Assembly: GCA_016801845.1 (NCBI GenBank) | Contig: CM028931.1 | Span: forward strand, 20,324,302-20,388,301 | Direction: 5' to 3' | DNA: 64,000 nucleotides | Source of the DNA: Polydactylus sextarius | Taxonomy: Eukaryota; Chordata; Actinopteri; Polynemidae | Part shown: positions 1-13,000 of the stretch, piece after piece | Position numbering within the stretch: the stretch's first letter is position 1 | Layout: every line of letters begins with the position of its first letter | Translations under genes and position numbers: made by a program | Notes under the pieces: generated by a model | Database searches by the model: none | Told to the model about the DNA's origin: nothing | What the model saw: the letters and a program-made list of their open reading frames with translations, nothing else

Positions 1-816
1 GTGACCGGGTCAAACCGCAGTTCAACCACCGTGTTGACTAAACATGTCAAAGACACCAAAACCCCCCTTTTTTTTTAGAACCTTTGGTTTTATTAGCTGC
101 TGATTATTTTAAAAAAAAAAAAAAAAAAAAAAAAGCTGTAGCAGAAGATGGTGGTGGCGTTTTCTGGGTCATGGTTTGGTTTTAAAACCAGAATCAATCA
201 AAACAAGTAAAGAAAGTATTTACTTTTCATCAACTTTCTCATAATTAGCATCACGTCACTTCGTTCCAGCCAAACCAGAGTCGACACATTTCTGTAAACC
301 TGAAATACTGGATCAGTAAAGACCGGACCGGACCAGTAGACTAGATGTTTCACACACTGAGTCACAGTTTGTTTAGAGGTGGGGACATGAACCACTAAAC
401 GAAGAGAATATGTGTGAATTCAGACAAAACTTAGTGTATTTAATAGCAATAGCAAGTCAATAGCAGCCCCATATTAATATTTATATCTATCTATCTATAT
501 CTATAAATACAACTTGTTTTATTTTTATGAGTTTTAATGACTTTTTTATTAAATGATTCATATCTTCTTCCAAAAACATTGAGCGCATCCTTCCACTATG
601 AAGTAACGTGAGATGAAATACACGTGAAATATAAAATCTGATCAGTTAAAGTGTGAAAATGTAGGTTGAGCTGTGTTTTGTCTCGTTCCCTCATTGTTCA
701 GAGCTGCTCACACGCGCCATCTAGTGTCTGAAACGCTTCCTGCGAGGCCTTCAACACTCGACGACGCCATCTTTATTTGTTTTGTTATTTATTTATTTTG
801 TCTCTTTTCTCTTCAG
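1..816. other. Intronic sequence upstream of the first visible cmip exon
   Basis: No coding exon could be supported here. The stretch holds a pure poly-A run at about 111-134, a short (TATC)n-like patch near 484-505 and AT-rich unique sequence. It ends in a pyrimidine-rich acceptor (CTTCAG) at 811-816. It is most simply an intron of cmip, whose earlier exons lie outside the window. Confidence 0.6.
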
Positions 817-2459
817 CAAAGAAAAGGAGGCCCCACCCGACTCACTCTGCCCTCCAAGTCCACGGTGAGATTATTAAAGAAAGACTAAAAAAAAATGCAA
901 CATTTACAGTTATGATTAAAAAAACAAACCTAATGTTGAGTTCTTTTTGTTTCCTCGTGCGACAGGATGCAGATTTAGCTCGTCTGCTGAGTTCTGGTTC
1001 TTTTGGGAACTTGGAGAACCTGAGTTTGGCCTTCACCAACGTCACCAGTGCCTGTGCTGAGCAGCTCATCAAGCTGCCTTCGCTTAAACAGCTCAACCTT
1101 TGGTCCACACAGGTAAATAAACACTTAAAAAAAAACGACCAAAAATGGCGCCAGGATAGCCCAAAAAATGACCCATCAAGGTACAAAAAAATGTCTTTTT
1201 TTCCAACATTTCAGTTCGGGGATGCAGGGTTGAGGTTGTTATCCGAGCACCTGGCCTGTCTTCAGGTTTTGAACCTTTGCGAGACTCCAGTTACTGATGC
1301 TGGTCTTCTGGCTCTCAGCTGTAAGAGAAACACTCCATAAAAACTGATATATATGGAAAAACACAAGCAAAATCAATCGTAACTGTATCGAACTTCCTGT
1401 TTCAGCCATGAAGAGTCTGTGCAGTCTGAACATGAACAGCACCAAACTCACGGCCGACACCTACGAGGACCTCAAGGTAAGACTACCCAACTACACCCCA
1501 AGAGTCCCAGAATTCCTGGATTACAATTTGTTTCAATCCCAACCAATTTATCCAATTAATCCTACATGTATTCAACTAACTAAAAACTAACAACAAGGAG
1601 TTCTTGTGAAAGATACATCTAAAAATTTAATAGATAAAATAAAGCGCTGGGAAATTCCCCGTATTCGAAGGCTTACACCCCACGGTCAGACGAGAAGGGT
1701 GACACATTATATCAGTGCCGGGACTATTTCTTGACTTAATGTGACGCCGTGTGCATGACTGAATGCAGTATCTCAAAAATACCGTCCAGCTGCCTCTTGG
1801 ATACATCGGCGAATAGCTTCACCAGCTGACATGATGCAACGTATAAATAGGAACCGGTTTTGAGTTGTGAACTTTTGATGGGACGTGCGTTCACTCTCCT
1901 TCTCCTTCCATTTTTAATTCTTATGGTTGTACCGACTTCCTAACGTGTGAATCCGACTTTTCTGGGACATTTCTAGAGTAGAAACTTGGAAATTTACAGC
2001 TTTGAATGCAATAGGAATGCACCAATTAGTCATTAGCATTAGCATTAGCAGCCATCTACTCGTTACATGTTCCGTGTTAAAAAAGCAACACAAATAAACA
2101 AATTTCAACTGTTCTGTTTTGCTTACTCAATAGCTTCCACTCAAATTAGCATGCTAGCAAGCTAGCCACTGTAGCATCAGGTCTGTAGTGAAGCTTGTGT
2201 TCCTGTGGGCCATTTAGCAGACTAGCAGAAGTGGGAAAACAACCTAAAATATAAATTATATTGACTCTGTTTACATCACCTAAAAGTTAGCAGGCTAGCT
2301 AGTTAGCTACTGTCGTATTCTCAGTGTCTTCTAACTTCATATATGTCCATATGTTGAGGTTTTGATGCAGTTTCCGTTTATCTTTTTTGTCTTTTTTTCC
2401 TTCAGGCCAAACTGCCCAACTTGAAAGAAGTCGATGTTCGGTACACGGAGGCCTGGTGA
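817..2459 (+). CDS. cmip: C-Maf-inducing protein, C-terminal leucine-rich repeat exons (5' partial)
   Basis: Five coding exons at 817-864, 966-1112, 1215-1320, 1406-1476 and 2406-2459 (stop TGA 2457-2459) join in frame with GT-AG introns and give 141 residues. The product starts QRKGGPTRLTLPSKST, contains leucine-rich repeats (NLENLSLAFTNVT, SLKQLNLWSTQ, CLQVLNLCETPVTDAG, SLCSLNMNSTKL) and ends EVDVRYTEAW, which I recognise as the C-terminus of CMIP. The full protein is about 770 residues with an N-terminal PH domain, so roughly the last fifth is present. CMIP is a cytoplasmic signalling adaptor linked to T-cell and podocyte signalling. No frameshift or in-frame stop was seen. The last intron (1477-2405) is the longest visible one and carries a possible inserted block at 1640-1880. 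Confidence 0.93.
1640..1880 (+). other. Higher-complexity block with TATA box in the last cmip intron, possible LTR remnant
   Basis: This roughly 240-bp block differs from the AT-rich intron around it: higher complexity, several CpGs, and a TATAAATAGG motif at about 1843 followed by GC-containing sequence. That layout resembles the U3/R part of a retroelement LTR. I did not find clean TG..CA ends, target-site duplications or coding sequence, so the identity is only a suggestion. Confidence 0.25.
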
Positions 2460-2906
2460 TCGACGACGACGAGGTCGCCGCTCACCTCAACCCCCTCGTA
2501 CACCAGACACACACATCAACACGTTGCACACATTGCACACAGACACATTTAAAACAAACATTTTTAAAAAAAAATAAAAAATTGCGTAAGACAAAGAACT
2601 TTTGACGAGTCGTTAGGATCGACTGGATCTGGATCTGGATCTGTAGTGACGCCATCACCAGGAAGGAGGAACTATAGTCAGTTTGTCGAACATGCTTTTT
2701 TTTTTTTTTTTTTTGTTTTGTTTTGTTTTGTTTTTCTAAGTGGAAACATCTTTATGGACCTCATTGCTCCCCTTACTCGTGTCGCCAATGTTTCCAAGGA
2801 CCTTGTTTTTACTGACATGATCACAGGACATGCAAGGACCCACTAAATTGTGGCTTATATTGGGACCCTATATTGAGACTCTTTTTGCCTTTTATCCTTC
2901 GGGCCC

Positions 2907-2910
<4 letters not shown>

Positions 2911-2942
<32 letters not shown>
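2911..2942. repeat. (TA)n microsatellite
   Basis: Sixteen or so uninterrupted AT dinucleotides lie in the cmip 3' region. Confidence 0.9.
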
Positions 2943-2946
<4 letters not shown>

Positions 2947-5239
2947 CGGTTTAAATCTAGCTTGCCGTCCCACCTCTGTGTGTCAGTGACATGAGGAAAA
3001 ACCCTTTTCGGAATCAACTTCTTTTCCCCAAAACGTCGGAGACTTCCTGCCGTCATTCGATGAAGGCTGGAAACCGCCGGTCACATTCCAGTTCTTCTCC
3101 GAAAACGTATCCTTGATGTAGCTCTCCAAAAAAAAGGAAAAGAAAAGAAAAAAGAAAAGAAAATGTGTCGAACTGCTAAACCACTTCAGTCTTCACTGTT
3201 GTTGCTTTTACGATTTTTTTTTTTTTTTTTTGTGGGGGAGAGGAGGGCAGATTCCGACAAAAAGAAACAAAAAATCCAAAAAACTGAGGGTCATACCTTC
3301 TCGAGTCGAGACGAGACTGTGCCTATTCCTCATGTGCGACACTTGTACGTTCACGCGCGGAAAACGGGGAAAAACAAAAATGAAAACAAAAAAAAATTTA
3401 AAAAAAAAAAAAAAAAAAATTTTATCAACTTGAATGAACATATTTTTCCAAACATCTGTGCTTTCATATATTGTGTGTTTCTATATAATACATGAAGACC
3501 CCCCCACCCCCTCCTCCTCCCCTCTACAGTGCTGACATTTCATAAACATTTCAGGAGTTTCTAGGAGTCAAAAAAATTTTGATGTCCCTTTTCACTCCGT
3601 TCTATTTTCAGTGTACATATTAATGATCTCCCATTTAATTACTATTTAATAGGACAGTTGTGTAGCAGTAGCTTGGGTGGTCTGGGACTACCCGATATTT
3701 ATAAGTTGTGTCCTTTTATTCTGTCTCTCCTGGAATATTTTTGTTTTTTTTCCTCCTGGCTTATGAAGTACACGGGCCCCGTTTGTTTGGTTTTTTTTTT
3801 TTGTTTTAGCCAACTAAAACCAGAACCACAACCGGAACCACAACCAATGCCATGTTGGTGAATTTGGGATTATTGCTTTGATTCTATAGAAAAAAATTTC
3901 AATTTTTTTTTCGTAAAGTGGACACGTAAAGAAGACCCATCACCAGCTGAGAGTTGTATATTTTTTTGTACGATTTTGAAGAAAGAGATCGGACTCTTTT
4001 GCCAAACTTCAACATAATTTTTTTTGTTTTTGTTTTTTTATATTATTATTATTTTATTAAGCCAACGTAACTTTAATAATCGATATCATTACGACTTGTT
4101 GAACCAGCCTGTGGAGACTTTTTTTTTTTTTTAGACTGAAGGATTCAGCGGTGCCTCTAGGTGGAGCTGTGTTTCGTTTTTGTTTGTTTTTTTGTTTTTT
4201 CCTGCTGTAATAATATGCCATAACAACACAACCGCGAAAAATTATTGTACATATTCAATCTATATCACGTAAGAAACGAGATCTTTTTTAAAAAATAGGC
4301 ACTTTTTTTTTTGTTTTGTTTTTTTGTTGTTTTTTTGAAGGCCATACATTCCCCACCCACCACTCGATGTGATGACTGCCCCGGCGCTGCAACTACATCA
4401 CAATGCCCTGCCCCCCCCAACCTCGTTTTTTTTTTTTTTCTCGTATTTGTCGGATTCATGTGTGTCCGATCGTTTTTTTTTTTTTTAATATTTTTGTTTT
4501 TATTTATACGTGCCGACCACCAGAACCAGAATGCTCCGAGGCAAGAAACAGGAAGCCGTCCGCTATGAAAAAACTTTTTGTTATTTTTTTGTTTTTTTTT
4601 CCTATTTATTGAGTGCCATGACAGTTTTCTGTTGGGCCTGTAGACTTTGTTTGTGTACGGCCATCTTTGGGTCTCACTTTTGGACCTTTGTGCTCTCTTT
4701 CATATTCTATATGATGTAAATACAACTGTATAAAATTATATTTCCTTTCCTTTTCCCCTTTCCCTTCAAAATCCTTGCCCCCTTTTCTTATTCCTTATCC
4801 CGTCTTTTCTCTATTTTTCTCGGCCTGAATTCGTCAACGGGCTGGCGTTGCCTTCATCTTAATGTGTGTGGTTGTTTTTTTTTTGTTTTTTTTCACACAA
4901 AGTGCACTGTAATCTAAAAAAAAAAAAAATTATCTTTGATTTGATTACTTTAATCAAATTTGTTTCCTGTGCTCTGTTTCGTTTCATTTCTCGTTTATGT
5001 TTTTGTTGTTTTTTTTTTTTTTTTTTGCATGTAAATGTTGCCGCGTCATCTGGTATTTTTATTTTGTAATTTTTGTTTTATAAAAGGTTTGAAATATGAT
5101 TTAAGGAAAAAAGAAAAAAAAAAAAAAAAAAAGTCTGATCACTATCTCACTATCTGAGGTTAAGGACTGAAACGGAGAGACGCCATCGAACTATTTTCTG
5201 ATCGGTTGTTACGGAGTTTAGTGATTGAGGCAGTTGATT

Positions 5240-5284
<45 letters not shown>

Positions 5285-5639
5285 ACGGAGGAAAATAAAT
5301 ATATTTAAAAAAAATACGAAAAAAATACGAAAAAAAAAAATAACGGTACTTTTAGACTGAAGCTGCGATTTTTTTTTTTTTTTCGTAATTTGAGTTCGAG
5401 CATTTTCATATCAGAAAAATGCAACTATTTTTTGCTCTAATCCTGCCAGATAATCAATCATATCAGTGGTGTACTATGCTAACTGGCTGTCATTTTTAAA
5501 ATAATAATTTAGGAAAAAAAAAAAAAAACTTGTTTTAACACATCGGGAAACTGATAAGTTTGACTTTAAAGTAGTTTTTGTTTTTCGTTCTTTTTTTTTT
5601 TTTTCTAAAAAACAAAAAAAACAAAAGTCGCAATGGTTT

Positions 5640-6110
5640 AAAGGAAACATTCTGACATTTTGAGGAAAAACGGACACTAATGGCTTAGCTTAGTTTAGCA
5701 CCAAGACTGGAAACAAGGTTTTGTGTCGCTAGCTGAAAAAGTGATGCTTTTTGAGACAAAACCAAGCTAGTTAGCTAAGCTAACCGGGTGTTTGTTATGT
5801 TTCAGATTTGCTTAATTTAGCACAAAGGCTGTAAACTAGCTAATATCTCTAACTTTTCGTGGACAAACCCAAGCTAGTTATTTGCTTCATGCTAATCTAA
5901 GCTAACTGGGTATTTGTTATGTTTCAGATTTGCTTAATTTTGCACAAAGGCTGTAAACTAGCTAGCATCGACGGCAGTTTTGTTTAGCTAGCTTCAAAAG
6001 AGATATTTTCCTTGGACAAACCCAAGCTAGCTACTTACTTCAGGCTAAGCTAAGCTAAGCTAACTTGTCTTTTTTTTTTTTTTTCTCTCCCAAAATGTCA
6101 AATGTTGTCC
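5640..6110. repeat. MITE-like element with inverted ends and an internal ~125-bp tandem duplication
   Basis: The left end reads ACATTTTGAGGAAAAAC near 5654 and the right end reads TCCCAAAATGTCAAATG near 6088, which is roughly its reverse complement. Subterminal GGCTTAGCTTAG on the left is mirrored by CTAAGCTAAGCTAAC on the right. Inside, a unit running from AAGCTAGTTA through GTTTCAGATTTGC to GGCTGTAAACTAGC occurs twice (about 5763-5885 and 5873-6020). This architecture matches a class of short dispersed elements common in spiny-rayed fish genomes. No transposase is encoded. Confidence 0.55.
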
Positions 6111-6783
6111 TTCTAAATGAAGTTTTCAGGCCTCGATGAGCTGCCATGTGTCCAGACTGTTAGCTTGGGGACCAGCACGGAGGTTTTTTTTTTTTTTTTT
6201 GTATTACTGTAAAACATCTGATGGTTGAAATTTAAAAAATAATGAACATCTCTTCTGTTCCTGTCACGTCTCCGTATCCTGTGGAGCTCAATGTGCTTTT
6301 GCTTTCTTTTCTTCTTTTTCCCCCATCCTGATTCTTCCATCTCGTCTTCTTCTTTGTTTCCATTTGTTTTGTTTTGTTTTTTTTAAATTCTGCACAAACT
6401 GTAAAAAAAAGAAAAGTTACTACCATGTCTGAGTTGTGCGATGCTGTCCTCAAGTCTTAACAGTTGTTATGGAAGGAACAGGGTCAGATGTGGCACAGCC
6501 TGATGAATCAGACAGACTGAAAAAAAAAACTTCATTTCCCATGATTCCTTGTATTTTTTTTTTTTTTTTTTTTTTAGCTGGAAAAAAAAGGAGCGCCCAT
6601 TTTTTTTCTCTCTTTTTCAGTCTTTCTCCGCATTGATCTGCTTCTCCTGCTGGGTTATTATTATTAGAATTATTATTATTATTATTATTGCTGCTGCTCT
6701 GTGGCTGTCGTAATAAAACTACAAAAAATCTTCAACAGGAATAATAACAACTATGATGTTAAATAATTTCAATCACAAATAAA

Positions 6784-7040
6784 TGGTATGTGAATATGTT
6801 TCAGCCGCTTGTGTGGACTGTGTTTTTATTGTTATTATTCTTATTATATTTTAACATTTTCTTAACTCGTTAAAGTGAAATACGAATATAAATTATTGAA
6901 ATATTTTCATGTAAAATAAACAGTATTAGAAATTATCTTAGTACACAACGACTTTTTAAAATTACAATTTTGACTGTAGTTGTGTGTTTGACTGTAGTGT
7001 TAGTAATGTTTTATTCTACAATGTGACTTTTTCTATACTG
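6784..7040. other. AT-rich spacer before the satellite
   Basis: No gene is visible. The sequence is AT-rich. In its last roughly 60 bases words such as TGTGACTTTTTC and TTACAGTATGAC look like decayed edge monomers of the satellite that follows. Confidence 0.6.
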
Positions 7041-10000
7041 TTATAGTTACAGTATGACTTTTTTTTCGTATTTTTTGATGACATACTAAAGTATGACATT
7101 TTTGACCATTTTCGGACGACATACTATAGTATGACTTTTTTTCGTATTTTTTGACGACATACTATAGTATGACATTTTTCCATTTTCGACCATTTTAAAG
7201 TATGACATTTTTGACCATTTTATAGTATGACTACTATAGTATGACTTTTTTTCGTATTTTTGACGACATACTATAGTATGACTTTTTTTTTTTTTGAGAC
7301 GACATACTATAGTATTTTTTGACTTTTGACGACATACTAAAGTATGACATTTTTTGACCATTTTCGGACGACATACTATAGTATGACTTTTTTCGTATTT
7401 TTGACGACATACTATAAAAGTATGACATTTTGACCATTTTGACGACATACTATAGTATGACTTTTTTTCGTATTTTTGACGGACGACATACTAAAGTATG
7501 ACTTTTTTGACCATTTTTTGACACATACTATAGTATGACTTTTTTTCGTATTTTTGACCACATACTAAAGTATGACATTTTTTTCACCATTTTCGGACTA
7601 CATACTATAGTATGACTTTTTTTTCGTATTTTTGACGACATACTATAGTATGACTTTTTTCAGTATTTTTGACGACATACTATAGTATGACTTTTTTTTT
7701 CGTATTTTTGACCTCGACATACTAAAAGTATGACATTTTGACCATTTTCGACGACATACTATAGTATGACTTTTTTTTTTTCAGTATTTTTGACTACACT
7801 ATAGACATACTATAGTATGACTTTTTTCATATTTTTGACGACATACTATAGTATGACTTTTTTTTCAGATTTTTTTGATGACGACATACTATAGTATGAC
7901 ACTTTTTTCAGATTTTTGACGACATACTATAGTATGACTTTTTTTTACGTATTTTTGACGACATACTAAAAGTATGACATTTTGACCATTTTTGACGACA
8001 TACTATAGTATGACTTTTTTTTCATTTTTTGACGACATACTATAGTATGACTTTTTTTCGTATTTTTTGACGACATACTATAGTATGACTTTTTTTTTTT
8101 GACCACCATTTTTACGACATACTATAGTATGACTTTTTTTTTCCATTTTTTGACGACATACTATAGTATGACTTTTTTTTCGTATTTTTTGACGACATAC
8201 TATAGTATGACTTTTTTCGTTTTTTGACGACATACTATAGTATGACTTTTTTCGATTTTTGACGACATACTATAGTATGACTTTTTTCGTATTTTTTTAC
8301 TATAGACGACATACTAAAGTATGACATTTTTGACCATTTTCGACGACATACTATAGTATGACTTTTTTCGTATTTTTGACTTACATACTATAGTATGACT
8401 TTTTTTCAGATTTTTGACGACATACTAAAGTATGACATTTTTGACCATTTTCGGACGACATACTATAGTATGACTTTTTTTTACGTATTTTTGACGACAT
8501 ACTATAGTATGACTTTTTTTTTTTGTATTTTTGACGACATACTATAGTATTTTTTTCATTTTTGACCATATTTTTTCGACATTTTTGACGACATATACTA
8601 TAGTATGACTTTTTCAGATTTTTGACGACATACTATAGTATGACTTTTTTTCCATTTTGACTTTTCGACGACATACTATAGTATGACTTTTTTTCACCAT
8701 TTTTGACGACATACTATAGTATGACTTTTTTTTTGATGGTACTTTTGACGACATACTAAAGTATGACATTTTTTTGACCATTTTTTGGACGACATACTAT
8801 AGTATGACTTTTTTTTCAGATTTTTGACGACATACTATAGTATGACTTTTTTCAGATTTTTGACGACATACTAAAGTATATGACATTTTGACCATTTTCG
8901 ACTTTTTTCGACATACTATAGTATGACTTTTTTCGTATTTTTGACGACATACTATATGTATGACTTTTTTCGTATTTTTTTATGACTTTTTTCGTATTTT
9001 TGACGACATACTAAAGTATGACATTTTTTTACCATTTTGATCGACATACTATAGTATGACTTTTTTTCAGACCATTTTTTGACGACATACTATAGTATGA
9101 CTTTTTTTATTTTTTTGACATACTATAAGTATGACTTTTTTCCATTTTTTGACGACATACTATAGTATGACTTTTTTTCGTATTTTTGACGACATACTAT
9201 AGTATGACTTTTTTTCCATTTTTTGACGACATACTATAGTATGACTTTTTTTTCATTTTTTTGACGACATACTATAGTATGACTTTTTTTTTCGTATTTT
9301 TTGACGACATACTATAGTATGACTTTTTTGATTTTTGACGACATACTAAAGTATGACATTTTTTTCGGACGTTTGATACTATATATATAGTATGACTTTT
9401 TTTCGTATTTTTGATGACATACTAATATGACATTTTTGACTTTTTTTCAGGATTTTTGACGACATACTATAGTATGACTTTTTTTCCATTTTTGACGACA
9501 TACTATAGTATGACATTTTTTCCATTTTTGACGACATACTATAGTATGACTTTTTTTCGTATTTTTGACGACATACTATAGTATGACTTTTTTCAGATTT
9601 TTTTGACGACATACTATAGTATGACTTTTTTTCGTATTTTTGACGACATACTATAGTATGACTTTTTTTTCACCATTTTTTGACGACATACTATAGTATG
9701 ACTTTTTTTTTCAGTATTTTTGACGACATACTAAAGTATGACATTTTTTCGACCATTTTTTGACGACATACTATAGTATGATGACTTTTTTTACATTTTT
9801 TGACGACATACTATAGTATGACTTTTTTTCATTTTTTTGACGACATTTACTAAGTATGACATTTTTGACATTTTGACGACTACTATAGTATGACTTTTTC
9901 AGTATTTTTGACGACATACTAAAGTATGACATTTTTTTCGTATTTTTTGACGACATACTATAGTATGACTTTTTTCGTATTTTTTATTTTTGACGACATA

Positions 10001-13000
10001 CTATAGTATGACTTTTTTTTCAGTATTTTTGACGACATACTAAAGTATGACATTTTTTTCCATTTTTTTTCGGACTACATACTATAGTATGACTTTTTTT
10101 CAGATTTTTTTGACGACATACTATAGTATGACTTTTTTCCATTTTTTGACGACATACTACTAAGTATGACTTTTTTGACCATTTTGACGACATACTATAG
10201 TATGACTTTTTTTTTTTGACTTTTTTCGTACATTTTGACTATTATGACTTTTTTATGACTTTTTTTTGATTTTTGACGACTATACTATATGACTTTTTTT
10301 TTATTTTTTGACGACATACTAAAGTATGACATTTTTGACCATTTTCGGACTACATACTATAGTATGACTTTTTTTTCACGTATTTTTGACGACATACTAT
10401 AGTATGACTTTTTTTGACGACATACTATAGTATGACTTTTTGACATTTTTTTGACGACATACTATAGTATGACTTTTTTTTTATTTTTGACGACATTTAG
10501 ATGACTTTTTTACGACATACTATAGTATGACATTTTGACCATTTTTGGACGACATACTATAGTATGACTTTTTTTTCGTATTTTTGACGACATACTATAG
10601 TATGACTTTTTTCACGTATTTTTGACGACATACTAAAGTATGACATTTTTGACCATTTTCGACGACATACTATAGTATGACTTTTTTTTTCGTATTTTTG
10701 ACGACATACTATAGTATGACTTTTTTTTGACTCCGTATTTTTGACGACATACTAAAGTATGACATTTTTTTTTGGACCATTTTCTTTTTTTTACATACTA
10801 TACTATAGTATGACTTTTTTTCGTAGATTTTTTGACGACATACTATAGTATGACTTTTTTTTCAGTATTTTTTGACGACATACTATGACTATGACCATTT
10901 TTTTTTTTTCATTTTTTTTGACGACATACTATAGTATGACTTTTTTTTCGTATTTTTGACGACATACTATAGTATGACTTTTTTTTCGTATTTTTGACGA
11001 CATACTATAGTATGACTTTTTTTTCATTTTTTGACGACATACTATAGTATGACTTTTTTCACCATTTTTGACGACATACTATAGTATGACTTTTTTCGTA
11101 TTTTTTTTTTTTCAGATTTTACATACTAAAGTATGACATTTTTTGACCATTTTTTTGACGACATACTATAGTATGACTTTTTTTTCGTATTTTTGACGAC
11201 ATACTACTATAGTATGACTTTTTTCAGATTTTTTTGATTTTTGACGACATACTAAAGTATGACATTTTTTGACCATTTTCGACGACATACTATAGTATGA
11301 CTTTTTTTTTATTTTTGACGACATACTATAGTATGACTTTTTTGACGACATACTATAGTATGACTTTTTTTTAGTATTTTTGACGACATACTAAAGTATG
11401 ACATTTTTCCATTTTTTTTTTAGACGACATACATACTATAGTATGACTTTTTTCGATATTTTTTGACGACATACTATAGTATGACTTTTTGACCATTTTT
11501 TTGACGACATACTATAGTATGACTTTTTTTCAGATTTTTTTGACGACATACTATAGTATGACATTTTTTCATTTTTTTGACGACATACTAAAGTATGACT
11601 TTTTTTACATTTTTTGGACGACATACTATAGTATGACTTTTTTCAGTATTTTTGACGACATACTAAAGTATGACATTTTTGACCATTTTTGACGACATAC
11701 TATAAAGTATGACTTTTTTTATTTTTTTTGACGACATACTATAGTATGACTTTTTTTCGTATTTTTGACGACATACTAAAGTATGACTTTTTTCACCATT
11801 TTTTGACGACATACTATAGTATGACTTTTTTTTCGTATTTTTTGACGACATACTATAGTATGACTTTTTTCAGTATTTTTGACGACATACTATAGTATGA
11901 CTTTTTTTCACCATTTTTGACGATAGTATACTAAAGTATACTAAAGTATGACATTTTTAGACGACATACTATAGTATGACTTTTTTTTTCGTGATTTTTG
12001 ACGACATACTATAGTATGACTTTTTTTTTTAACCATTTTTTGACGACATACTATAGTATACTATAGTACTTTTTTCGTATTTTTGACATACTACTAAAGT
12101 ATGACATTTTTGACCATTTTCGGACGACATACTATAGTATGACTTTTTTTTTTTATTTTTTGACTATACATACTATAGTATGACTTTTTTCGTACCATTT
12201 TGACATACTAATAGTATAGTATGACTTTTTGACCATTTTTGACGACATACTAAAGTATGACATTTTTGACCATTTTCGGACGACATACTATAGTATGACT
12301 TTTTTTCGTATTTTTTGACGACATACTAAAGTATGACATTTTTGACCATTTTCGGACGACATACTATAGTATGACTTTTTCCATTTTTTGGACGACATAC
12401 TATAGTATGACTTTTTTGATTTTTTTCGACGACATACTAAAGTATGACATTTTTTCACCATTTTTTGACGACATACTATAGTATGACTTTTTTTTCGTAT
12501 TTTTGACGACATACTAAAGTATGACTTTTTTCCATTTTTGACGACATACTATAGTATGACTTTTTTTCGTATTTTTGACGACATACTATAGTATGACTTT
12601 TTTCGACCATTTTTGACGACATACTATAGTATGACTTTTTTTATTTTTTGACTACACATACTAAAGTATGACATTTTTGACCATTTTTTGACGACATACT
12701 AAAGTATGACTTTTTTTTCGTATTTTTTGACGACATACTAAAGTATGACATTTTTGACCATTTTCGGACGACATACTATAGTATGACTTTTTTCACCATT
12801 TTTTGACGACATACTATAGTATGACTTTTTTCGTATTTTTTGACGACATACTAAGTATGACATTTTTGACCATTTTTTGACGACATACTATTATGACTTT
12901 TTTTACTATTTTATGACGACATTTTATAGTATGACTTTTTTAGAGCGACATACTAAAAGTATGACATTTTGACCATTTTTGACGACATACTATAGTATGA

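Larger units (their letters stand above)
2460..6717 (+). other. cmip: cmip 3' UTR and downstream region
   Basis: Non-coding sequence follows the cmip stop. It is extremely T-rich, with many poly-T tracts, a (TA)n run at about 2911-2942 and poly-A tracts at 5108-5131 and 5245-5283. Possible polyadenylation signals (AATAAA) lie at 2573, 5294, 6712 and 6778, so the true transcript end is uncertain. The unique, non-repetitive character up to about 5.1 kb suggests a long 3' UTR. From about 5.64 kb repeated fish-type sequence appears, which makes the more distal ends less likely. Short open frames here are low-complexity and were not called. Confidence 0.5.

Noticed and set aside
842..1186. 114-codon minus-strand open frame over the cmip exons
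   Set aside because: It is antisense to well-supported cmip exons and has no recognisable domain.
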